A DNA stretch of 64,000 nt from Spartobacteria bacterium (GTDB lineage Bacteria; Verrucomicrobiota; Verrucomicrobiia; Chthoniobacterales; UBA10450), in the NCBI GenBank assembly GCA_021325495.1, contig JAJPGZ010000010.1:248001-312000 (forward strand). Reading direction: 5' to 3'. Positions 9,520-18,000 of this stretch are shown here, one piece after another. The notes below the pieces were generated by a model, which did no database searches, was not told the DNA's origin, and worked only from the letters and a program-made list of their open reading frames with translations. A program made the position numbers and the translations under genes. Within the stretch, counting starts at the first letter, position 1. Each line of letters begins with the position of its first letter.

Positions 9520-10371
9520 TCAGTCATCGCGCGCCACGCTGCACTCGATCTGGCCGTGCGGTTCGTCGATCGGGACAAAGACTTCGTTTTTATTTTCGAG
9601 ACCGAACGGCTTCAGGTCGATCCACAGGCAATGTTTGTTAGGCATGGCAAGATCGACATGTTCTATTTCGCGGCATGCCGCCAACGCCGCTTCGCCCATT
9701 TGAAACAATGTCGTTTGCGCCGACGGCGAATAATTTTCAGCGAACGGCTTCATCATCGCCGCAATGATCGCCTCATTCGCCACGCGAAAATTTTCCGGGT
9801 GCTCGCGAAATCGCCATGTCGCGCTGAATGAGGTAGCCAGGATGCGATCGCGCGTCTCGCGCAATGTCGTGAATTCATCGCGCGGATAATTTTCGAATCC
9901 CGAGCCGGTCGATTTCAAAATGACGAGATCACGGATTCCGGACTCGATCGTTTGTGATTGTCGATCTTGCACAACGCGCGTGAACGTCCGCGCTTCGCTC
10001 CCACTGACAAACGAGTGCGGATGCGCTTTGCCGTCGATCTCCATCCGCCGCCATTCCCGTTCGGAGATGTCGATCTTGGCGCGGTTCACCTGCGCATATT
10101 TTTTTAGAAAATGTTCCCCGAGAAAAAGCGCGAACCGCTCGATTTCATCGTTGAGATGATCCTTCGCGAGCGCGTTCACCGTGTTCTTCATCGTGTCCGT
10201 CGGCACGACTTTCGTGTTGTCGCCTTTCGGATCGGTGTAGGAAGTCGCGAAGTCGCCTTCGAGCAGCACTTGCACATCGACATCACGAATGCGGTGCCGC
10301 TCACCTTCGCGCAAAACTTTCAGCACGCGCACGCGCGCTTTCCCATAACGACTCGCCAGCAGCTTCGCCAT
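9520..10371 (-). CDS. Urate oxidase (uricase, cofactor-free)
   Basis: The 283-residue length is typical of uricases. It oxidises urate to 5-hydroxyisourate with O2 and no cofactor. Family signatures are the N-terminal SRYGKARVRVLKV, the active-site region VPTDTMKNTVNALAKDH, the urate-binding stretch ESGIRDLVILKSTGSGFENY and the C-terminal LPFGLENKNEVF-like block (here LKPFGLENKNEVFVPIDEPHG). It is followed in the pathway by the HIU hydrolase and OHCU decarboxylase encoded divergently at 10403-11220, so the full urate-to-allantoin route is present. The segment VVQDRQSQT carries one copy of the GTCGATCTT word, read as QDRQ. Confidence 0.96.
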   Translation of the reverse strand: MAKLLASRYGKARVRVLKVLREGERHRIRDVDVQVLLEGDFATSYTDPKGDNTKVVPTDTMKNTVNALAKDHLNDEIERFALFLGEHFLKKYAQVNRAKIDISEREWRRMEIDGKAHPHSFVSGSEARTFTRVVQDRQSQTIESGIRDLVILKSTGSGFENYPRDEFTTLRETRDRILATSFSATWRFREHPENFRVANEAIIAAMMKPFAENYSPSAQTTLFQMGEAALAACREIEHVDLAMPNKHCLWIDLKPFGLENKNEVFVPIDEPHGQIECSVARDD

Positions 10372-10402
10372 TGCGTCGAATGCTTAATTCATTTACTGCG
10401 AT

Positions 10403-10903
10403 ATGGCGATGGTAAACGTGGATCAGCTCAACTCGTTAGATCGACATGAGTTCGTGCGCGTGCTTACGCCGGTTTTCGAGCATTCGCCATGGGTCGCGGC
10501 CCGGACGGAACCGAAGCGGCCGTTTGCGAATCGGGCCGAGCTTCATGCCGCGCTTTGCGACACGGTCATGAAAGCGAATGACGACGAGAAGCTGGGACTC
10601 ATCCGTTCTCATCCCGATCTCGTTGGCAAGGCAACGTTGACCGCCGAATCGCAAAGCGAACAAGCTGCCGCCGGTTTGGGGAATCTTTCGCCCGCGGAAG
10701 TCGCGCAATTTCAAAAACACAACGCCGCGTATCGCGAACGTTTCGGATTTCCGTTCGTGATCTGCGCGCGCGAAAATAAAAAAGATGCGATCCTCGCCGC
10801 ATTTCCTCGCCGTCTGCAAAACTCGCGCGAGCAGGAAATCGAAATTGCATTGGGCGAGATCTTCAAAATCGCAGAGCTGCGTTTGCGGGATTTGATCGTA
10901 TGA
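10403..10903 (+). CDS. uraD: OHCU decarboxylase
   Basis: The 166-residue protein decarboxylates 2-oxo-4-hydroxy-4-carboxy-5-ureidoimidazoline to S-allantoin. The conserved SHPDL motif is present with the catalytic His at residue 70, followed by GKATLT and the typical FPFVICARENKKDAIL strand. The start may be this ATG or the one at 10409. The last codons overlap the HIU hydrolase start (ATGA), so the two pathway partners are translationally coupled. It is divergent from the uricase gene across about 30 bases, and that gap must hold both promoters. Confidence 0.95.
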   Translation: MAMVNVDQLNSLDRHEFVRVLTPVFEHSPWVAARTEPKRPFANRAELHAALCDTVMKANDDEKLGLIRSHPDLVGKATLTAESQSEQAAAGLGNLSPAEVAQFQKHNAAYRERFGFPFVICARENKKDAILAAFPRRLQNSREQEIEIALGEIFKIAELRLRDLIV

Positions 10904-11220
10904 GCGGCCTAACGACACATGTGCTCGACGTCACGCGCGGTTGCCCGGCGCGCGGAATGACGATCGAGCTTTGGTCGTTTGATCGACATGAACTCATCAA
11001 ACGCGTCGTGACCAACGACGATGGCCGCGTCGATGAGCCGTTGCTCAAAGAAGTGGTCGCCGGAACTTACGAGCTCGTTTTTTATGTCGGCGATTATTTC
11101 GGCGAGAAAAAATTTCTCGACCGCGTGCCGGTGCGTTTCACCATTTCCGATGCGACCGCGAAGTATCACGTCCCGTTGCTCGTCTCGCCATGGAGTTACA
11201 CGACGTATCGGGGCAGCTAG
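10900..11220 (+). CDS. uraH: 5-hydroxyisourate hydrolase (transthyretin-like)
   Basis: The 106-residue protein hydrolyses the uricase product 5-hydroxyisourate. It has the N-terminal HVLDVTRGCPARGM motif with the active-site His and the diagnostic C-terminal YRGS tetrapeptide. It begins inside the stop codon of the OHCU decarboxylase gene. Length and ends match the bacterial family, with no periplasmic signal sequence, so it should act in the cytoplasm. Confidence 0.96.
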   Translation: MSGLTTHVLDVTRGCPARGMTIELWSFDRHELIKRVVTNDDGRVDEPLLKEVVAGTYELVFYVGDYFGEKKFLDRVPVRFTISDATAKYHVPLLVSPWSYTTYRGS

Positions 11221-11241
11221 TGACGCGAACTAAATATTACG

Positions 11242-11341
11242 TGTCATGTTGAGCGAAGCGAAACATCTCCATTCATTCGTCTGGCATGACGGCCGCGGAA
11301 GAATTAATGATCAGAGATTCTTCGCTACGCTCAGAATGACA
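11242..11341. repeat. Dispersed imperfect inverted repeat, copy 2 of 5
   Basis: This copy is inverted relative to copy 1. It begins TGTCATGTTGAGCG and ends CGCTCAGAATGACA. It occupies nearly the whole gap between the HIU hydrolase and allantoicase genes. The loop region differs from the other copies. Confidence 0.9.
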
Positions 11342-11373
11342 TCGGTTGGGCGACCCGCGCTGAGGATTTTCGA

Positions 11374-12390
11374 ATGAGCGAGGCGACTTCGCCGCCTCCG
11401 GCCGGACTTGTCGATCTTGCCGCCGAGCGCGTCGGCGGAAAGGCGCTCATCGCGAACGACGAATTTTTCGCCGAGAAAGAAAATCTGCTCAAACCCGGCC
11501 GCGGCGCTTTCATTCCCGACAAATACACCGATCGCGGCAAATGGATGGACGGCTGGGAATCGCGCCGTCGTCGCACGCCCGGAAATGATTGGTGCGTGAT
11601 TCAACTCGGACTTCGCGGCATCATTCGCAAGATCGACATCGACACGAACCATTTTCTCGGCAATCACCCGCCGTTTGCGTCTGTCGATGCGCTCGACACC
11701 GACAAGGAGATCTCGAACGCGGTCGAAAAACTTCCGTGGCAATCGCTTCTCGAGAAATCTCCGCTTAATCCCGGCTCACAAAATTTATTCGACATCGCGA
11801 ACGATGGAACGTGGACACACGTTCGTTTAAATATTTTTCCGGACGGCGGCGTGGCGCGATTGCGCGTTTACGGAATCGTCGTTCCGGATTGGAGCAAGAT
11901 GAAGCGAGATGAAGTTGTCGATCTTGCCGCGGTCGAAAATGGCGGCGTCGCACTCGCGTGCAGCGACATGTTCTTTAGCTCGATGCAAAATCTCATCATG
12001 CCCGGCCGCGCCGCGAACATGGGCGACGGCTGGGAAACAAAACGACGCCGTGGCCCCGGACACGACTGGATCATTTTAAAACTCGGCCGCGCCGGTTCGA
12101 TTCAAAAAATCGAAGTCGATACGAATCACTTCAAAGGAAATTTTCCTAATACATGTTCGATCGAAGGCTGCTCCACGTCCGAGAGCGACCTAACGAATGC
12201 GCCGTGGGCTGAAATTCTTCCGCAAACAAAACTCGAAGCCGATAAACGCCACTTCTTTGAAAAGGAACTGCGCAAGATCGACAACTGCACGCACGTCCGT
12301 CTCAACATTTATCCCGACGGCGGGGTGAGCCGATTGCGTGTTTGGGGAACCCCAAACCCTGTCATTCTGAGCGAAGCGAAGAATCTCTGA
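11374..12390 (+). CDS. alc: Allantoicase
   Basis: The 338-residue enzyme cleaves allantoate to ureidoglycolate and urea. It shows the internal duplication typical of allantoicase. Each half has a DLAAE/DLAAV start, a PGRGA/PGRAA loop, DGWESRRRR/DGWETKRRR, and a DTNHFLGN/DTNHFKGN block. The C-terminal tail PVILSEAKNL is encoded by the left arm of dispersed repeat copy 3, which also supplies the stop codon. The natural end of the protein was therefore probably near RLRVWGTPN. No ureidoglycolate lyase gene of a known type is visible nearby. Confidence 0.95.
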   Translation: MSEATSPPPAGLVDLAAERVGGKALIANDEFFAEKENLLKPGRGAFIPDKYTDRGKWMDGWESRRRRTPGNDWCVIQLGLRGIIRKIDIDTNHFLGNHPPFASVDALDTDKEISNAVEKLPWQSLLEKSPLNPGSQNLFDIANDGTWTHVRLNIFPDGGVARLRVYGIVVPDWSKMKRDEVVDLAAVENGGVALACSDMFFSSMQNLIMPGRAANMGDGWETKRRRGPGHDWIILKLGRAGSIQKIEVDTNHFKGNFPNTCSIEGCSTSESDLTNAPWAEILPQTKLEADKRHFFEKELRKIDNCTHVRLNIYPDGGVSRLRVWGTPNPVILSEAKNL

Positions 12391-12435
12391 CCATTTCTGC
12401 AGGATTGGAGATGTTTCGCTTCTCTCAACATGACA
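12360..12435. repeat. Dispersed imperfect inverted repeat, copy 3 of 5, read into by allantoicase
   Basis: The element begins TGTCATTCTGAGCG and ends TCTCTCAACATGACA. Its left arm overlaps the last ten codons and the stop of the allantoicase gene. Its right end lies 9 bases before the allantoinase start. Confidence 0.9.
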
Positions 12436-12444
12436 CAATAAGGA

Positions 12445-13716
12445 ATGGCTGATTTCGATCTGATCGTGCGCGGACGCGATCGCGACATCGGAATCACTAA
12501 CGGAAAATTTGCGGAGCTAGCGCCGAACCTTCGCGGCAGCGCTCGCGAGGAAATTGATGCAACGAAGATGTCGATCTTTCCCGGCGTCATCGATTCGCAC
12601 GTGCACTTCGATGAACCCGGTCGCACGGACTGGGAAGGATTCGAAACCGGTTCCCGCGCCGCCGCCGCGGGTGGAACGACAACCATATTCGACATGCCGC
12701 TCAATTCGCATCCGCCGACAATTGACGGCCCAAGCTTTGACGCGAAAGGCGCGGCCGCTGAAAAAAATTCGTTAGTCGATTTCGGTTTGTGGGGCGGACT
12801 CGTTCCCGAAAATCTCAACGAGCTCCAAACGTTACGCGATTGCGGCGTTGTCGGATTGAAAGCGTTTATGTGCCCGAGCGGCATCGAGGATTTTCCGCAC
12901 GTGACATTGTCGATCTTGCGCGAAGGAATGAAACGCGCGGCCGATCTCGGTCTCCTTGTCGCCGTTCACGCCGAATCGCCTGACAAAATTAAGCCTCCCA
13001 ACGGAAAGACCGTTCGCGATTTTCTCGAGTCGCGTCCGGCCGAGGCCGAGCTCGATGCCATCAAACACTCTGTCGATCTTGCGAATGAAACCGGATGTCG
13101 TCTCCACATCGTGCACGTAAGTTGCGGTCGCGGCGTGAAGATTGTCGCGGATGCGCGCGCGCATGGCGTCGATGTCACGTGCGAGACTTGTCCGCATTAT
13201 TTGCTGCTGACCGACGAAGACATGGAACGCATCGGCGCGGTTGCGAAATGCGCGCCGCCGTTGCGCCCGCCTAACGATCAACGCGAGCTCTGGAATGCAA
13301 TTGTCGATCTTACGACAATCGGTTCGGATCATTCGCCGTCGCCGCCGGAAATGAAGCAACGCGAAAATTTCTTCGAGGTCTGGGGCGGAATTTCCGGCGT
13401 GCAGCATTTGCTCGCGCTGGTCGCCGATAAAGTGCCGGCGGAATTGTTGAGCGAAAATGTGGCGAAGCGTTTTCGCATTTCGGAGAAAGGCGGAATCGCA
13501 GTCGGCAAAGACGCCGACCTGGCGATTGTCGATCTTGCCGACGTCGATCTTGTGCGCGCCGAGTCGCTACATTACCGGCACAAACAAAGTCCTTACATCG
13601 GCCGCACAGTGCCGCGGATTGTCCGCACAATTTTGCGCGGACAAACCGTTTACCAGGATGGTAAGCTCGCCGCTCGGCCGATCGGAAAATTCGTTCGGCC
13701 TAATGTATCACCGTGA
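12445..13716 (+). CDS. allB: Allantoinase
   Basis: The 423-residue protein is a cyclic amidohydrolase that opens the allantoin ring to allantoate. Metal ligands are visible in DSHVHFDEPGRTDWEGF. The lysine expected to be carboxylated is in VGLKAFMCPSG. Further histidines lie in VAVHAES and IVHVSCGRG, and the late Asp is in GSDHSPSPP. The proline-rich substrate loop and the length fit allantoinase better than dihydropyrimidinase, which is encoded separately at 24691. A doublet of the GTCGATCTT word writes the stretch IVDLADVDLVR near residue 365. The stop overlaps the GTG start of the next gene (GTGA). Confidence 0.95.
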   Translation: MADFDLIVRGRDRDIGITNGKFAELAPNLRGSAREEIDATKMSIFPGVIDSHVHFDEPGRTDWEGFETGSRAAAAGGTTTIFDMPLNSHPPTIDGPSFDAKGAAAEKNSLVDFGLWGGLVPENLNELQTLRDCGVVGLKAFMCPSGIEDFPHVTLSILREGMKRAADLGLLVAVHAESPDKIKPPNGKTVRDFLESRPAEAELDAIKHSVDLANETGCRLHIVHVSCGRGVKIVADARAHGVDVTCETCPHYLLLTDEDMERIGAVAKCAPPLRPPNDQRELWNAIVDLTTIGSDHSPSPPEMKQRENFFEVWGGISGVQHLLALVADKVPAELLSENVAKRFRISEKGGIAVGKDADLAIVDLADVDLVRAESLHYRHKQSPYIGRTVPRIVRTILRGQTVYQDGKLAARPIGKFVRPNVSP

Positions 13717-15053
13717 CTGCACATCCTAGCTTAGATCCAATCGCAACTCGCGAGATCACTGCCGCGCTGGCCGAGGCGAACAAGAAATTCATGCAGCGTT
13801 ATCCCGGCGAATCGAATCGCCGGCAGGCGGTGCAAACGGTTTACGGCGGCGCGCATCTGTTCAAAGCCGATTCGGCGAGGAAGCTGGGCGAAGTCGCGTT
13901 GCGCTCGCTCAAGGAATACGCGCCGGATGTGCAAACGCTTTCGGGTGCGCTCGGCGTGAAGCTCACACAAAAAATTTACGATCGCGTAGTCGAAAAACTT
14001 CAGCGCGAGCCGGTGGAAGATTTCCGTTTGGATTTCGAGGACGGTTACGGCAATCGGCCGGACGAAGAGGAAGATCGACATGCGCATTTGGCCGCGCTCG
14101 AAGTCGCCCGCGGCATGAAAGAAAAATCTTTGCCCCCCTTCATCGGCATCCGATTGAAACCGTTGAACGAAGATTTGCGCGCGCGCAGTGTGCGCACGCT
14201 CGACATTTTCATCACCGCGCTCGCCGGCGAGACGAAAACGTTGCCCGAGAATTTTGTGATCACGGTTCCGAAAGTGCAATTGCCGGAGCAGGTCCGCGCG
14301 GCGGTGCAGTTGTTCGAGCTGCTGGAAAAGAAAACCGGTCTCGAGGTTGGTTCGCTCAAGATCGAGCTCATGATCGAGACGCCGCAATCGATTATTAATG
14401 AACGCGGCGAAGTGGCGTTGCATTCGTTAGTCGATGCCGCCAACGGACGCTGCGGCAGCGTTCATTTCGGCGTTTACGATTACACCGCGTCGTGCGGAAT
14501 CACCGCCGCGTATCAGACGATGGGACATCCGGCGTGCGATTTCGCGCGGCAGATGATGCTCGTATCGATGGCGGGCACCGGCATTCAACTTTCCGATGGC
14601 GCAACGAACATTCTTCCGGTCGGTCCGCATCGCGCTACGCAAGATCGACAACTAACTCCGGAGCAACTGCGCGAAAATCGGGAGGCCGTTCACGGTGCCT
14701 GGCGACTCGCGTTCAACGACAACCTTCATTCGCTCCGCACCGGTTTCTATCAAGGGTGGGATTTGCATCCCGCGCAATTCGTTGCGCGTTACGCCGCGCT
14801 TTATTTATTTTTCCTCGACGGGCTCGAAAGCGCGGCGAATCGATTGAAAGCGTTCGTCGAAAAAGCTGCGCTCGCATCTTTATATGGTGACGTCTTCGAT
14901 GACGCCGCCACCGGCCAGGGTCTTCTGAATTTCTTTCTCCGCGGCGTCGCCTGCGGCGCGATCACGGAAGACGAAGCGCTCGCGACCGGACTCACGCTCG
15001 AAGAATTTCGCTCGCGTTCGTTCCTGAAAATTTTGCAGGCGCGCCGGAAATGA
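13713..15053 (+). CDS. DUF6986 family HpcH/HpaI aldolase-like protein
   Basis: The 446-residue protein resembles the citrate lyase-beta/HpcH aldolase superfamily. DFRLDFEDGYGNRPDEEED is an acidic metal-binding stretch of the kind seen in that superfamily. FIGIRLKPL, ELMIETPQSI and HFGVYDYTASCGI follow as core barrel strands. I recall such proteins (DUF6986) beside allantoin genes in actinobacteria, but their reaction is not established as far as I know. Here it is coupled by 4-base overlaps to allantoinase before it and xanthine dehydrogenase after it. A role on ureidoglycolate or glyoxylate is a reasonable inference because no AllA-type lyase is seen in the block. Confidence 0.8.
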   Translation: MTAHPSLDPIATREITAALAEANKKFMQRYPGESNRRQAVQTVYGGAHLFKADSARKLGEVALRSLKEYAPDVQTLSGALGVKLTQKIYDRVVEKLQREPVEDFRLDFEDGYGNRPDEEEDRHAHLAALEVARGMKEKSLPPFIGIRLKPLNEDLRARSVRTLDIFITALAGETKTLPENFVITVPKVQLPEQVRAAVQLFELLEKKTGLEVGSLKIELMIETPQSIINERGEVALHSLVDAANGRCGSVHFGVYDYTASCGITAAYQTMGHPACDFARQMMLVSMAGTGIQLSDGATNILPVGPHRATQDRQLTPEQLRENREAVHGAWRLAFNDNLHSLRTGFYQGWDLHPAQFVARYAALYLFFLDGLESAANRLKAFVEKAALASLYGDVFDDAATGQGLLNFFLRGVACGAITEDEALATGLTLEEFRSRSFLKILQARRK

Positions 15054-18000
15054 AAAAGGGAAACGCGATCGAGTTTCGCCTGAATGGCAAACCGGTGCGC
15101 GTCGATGCGGTTTCGCCGAACATTACCTTGCTCGACTGGCTACGCGCGAATGGCCTAACCGGTTCGAAGGAAGGTTGCGCGGAGGGAGATTGCGGCGCCT
15201 GCTCTGTGGCGATTGTCGATCTTAACCGCGACGGCAACCCGGAATACCGCGCGATCAACAGCTGTCTCGTGCCGCTCCCGCTCATGGCCGGACGCGATGT
15301 CGTCACCGTCGAAGGCGTCGCCAACGGGCAACTACATCCTGTGCAACAGGCGATGGTCGACAATCACGGCTCGCAATGCGGTTACTGCACGCCCGGATTC
15401 ATCATGTCGATGTTCGAAGGATTCTATCGGCGCGATCTGCAAACGTCCGCGCAATTGAACGAACAGCTCTGCGGCAATCTTTGCCGCTGCACCGGCTATC
15501 GCGCGATTCGTGACGCATGCGCGGACGCATTCATGCAAAGAGTAGATGTCGATCTTAGCGCGCCGGAATTGAAATCGGTCGTTTATGTGCGCGACGGCGA
15601 GACGTTTCTTCGCCCGACCTCGCTCAAACATTTGTTCGCTGCGATGGCGAAACATCCCGACGCGCGATTGATCGCCGGCGCGACCGAGCTCGGACTCGAC
15701 ATCACGAAACGATTTCACAAATTCCCGGCGCTGATTTCTGTCGAAGCCGTTCCAGAACTGACGGCGATCAATTACACGGACAACGAATGGCAGATCGGCG
15801 CAGCCGTCACGCTGACGCGAATCAAGGAGTTGTTAGGCGCGGAATATCCCGAGCTCGACGACATGCTTTATCTGTTTGGCTCGCGACAAATTCGCAACCG
15901 CGCGACCATGGGTGGCAACATCGTCACGGCGTCGCCGATAGGCGATTCCGCGCCGGTGCTGCTCGCGCTCGATGCGCGCGTCGTTCTCGCTTCCGCGAAC
16001 GGCGAACGCGTTTTGCCGATCGAAGAATTTTTCGTCGCGTATCGCAAGACCGCGCTGCAGACGGGCGAAATTCTCAAGACGATCATTATCCCAAGAGTAG
16101 ATGTCGATCTTGCGCGATCGCGGCGGCATTTCTACAAAGTTTCCAAGCGCCGCGAGATGGACATCAGCACAGTCGCAGGATGTTTTGCGATCGCGCTCGA
16201 CGAGTCCAATTCGATCACGAAGGCGCGTCTCGCCTTCGGCGGCGTCGCGGCGATGCCAATGCGCGCAAAGAACACTGAAGCGGCGCTCATCGGGAAAAAA
16301 TGGGACGAGCAAACGGTCGAGAACGCATTGTCGATCTTGCGGAATGAATTCACGCCGATTTCCGATGTTCGCGGCAGCGCGACTTATCGGAAGCGATTGA
16401 TTGCCGATCTTCTCCGAAAGTTTTTTCACGATAACAACGAGCGCGCGTTTGATCCGACGATTGCGCGCTCGTTAGGTGAACGCGAGCCGGCTTTGCCGCA
16501 CGAGAGCGGACACAAGCATGTCACTGGCGAAGCGATTTATGTCGATGACGCGTGGAACGAGAACATGCTCGAGGTTTGGCCGATCTGTTCGCCGCACGCG
16601 CACGCGCGAATTTTGCGGCGCGATGTTACCGACGCACGCGCGATGCCGGGGATCGCGGCCGTGCTCTTGGCCGAAGATATTCCGGGGTTGAACGATGTCG
16701 GCGCTGTTCGCCACGACGAGGTTTTGCTCGCCGACACGGAAGTTTTTTATCACGGACAAATCGTGGCGCTTGCGGTTGGCGAAACGTTAGACGCTTGTCG
16801 CGCGGCGGCGAAGAATGTGATTGTCGAATACGAACCGCTTCCGCCCATTTTCACCATCGAGGAAGCCATCGCCGCAAACAGTTTTCACACCGAAGCGAAC
16901 CACATCGCGCGTGGAGATGTCGATCTTGCCCTAACGAGCGCGCCGTTAAAGTTCGACGGCGAGATTTCGTTCGGCGGCCAGGACCATTTCTATTTGGAGA
17001 CGAACGCCTGCTGGGCCGAATGCGGCGAAGACGGAACGATTTTCGTTAGCTCATCGACGCAACATCCGTCCGAAGTTCAACACATCGTCGCGCACGTGCT
17101 CGACCTTCCGATGCACAGCGTAGTCGTCGAATGTCCGCGCATGGGCGGTGGATTCGGTGGCAAAGAAACGCAGGCCGCGACGTTCGCGTCGCTAGCCGCC
17201 CTCGCCGCGACGAAAACCGGGCGCAAGGTGCGCATGCGATTGAATCGCGACCAGGACATGATGATCACGGGCAAGCGGCATCCGTTCATGGCGCGATTCA
17301 GTGTCGGGTTCGACGCGGAAGGTTTGCTGCACGCGGCGAAGATCGACATCTACTCGAACGGCGGCTGGTCGTTAGACCTTTCCCGCGCCGTGACCGATCG
17401 CGCCGTCTTTCATCTCGACAACTCCTATTACATTCCGCACGTCAGCTTTCGCGGTCATGTGGCAAAAACGAATCTTGCATCGAACACCGCCTTTCGCGGA
17501 TTTGGCGGACCGCAGGGAATGTTCGTCATCGAAGAGATCATGGACCGCATTGCCCGACAGACCGGACTCGCGCCGGAAATCGTGCGCGCGAAAAATTTAT
17601 ATCGCGGGAAAGGTGAAACGAACACGACGCATTACGGACAGGAGATCGAGGACAATCGCATCGAGCGTGTGTGGAGTGAGCTGATGGCCTCGAGCGATTT
17701 TGCGCGCCGGCGTGAAGAGATCCGGCAGCACAACGCGCAAGATCGACATCGAAAACGCGGGATCGCGATTACGCCGGTGAAATTCGGCATTTCGTTTACG
17801 ACGACGCATCTCAATCAAGCCGGCTCGCTCGTTTTGCTGTTTCAGGACGGCACTGCGCAAATCAATCATGGCGGAACCGAAATGGGCCAAGGCGTGCACT
17901 CGAACATTCGCGAGATCGCGGCGACCGAACTTGGCCTAACGGCCGATCGCGTTCGCGTCATGCACACGCGCACCGACAAAGTGCCGAACACTTCGGCGAC

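Noticed and set aside
9342-9641. Plus-strand frame with CHSERSEESP-like sequence
   Set aside because: It is the translation of dispersed repeat copy 1 plus uricase antisense. Such peptides are typical products of this repeat and not a real gene.
12309-13630. Minus-strand frames over allantoinase (12309-12884, 12832-13407, 13310-13630)
   Set aside because: Allantoinase is complete with all metal ligands on the plus strand. The antisense frames show no domain.
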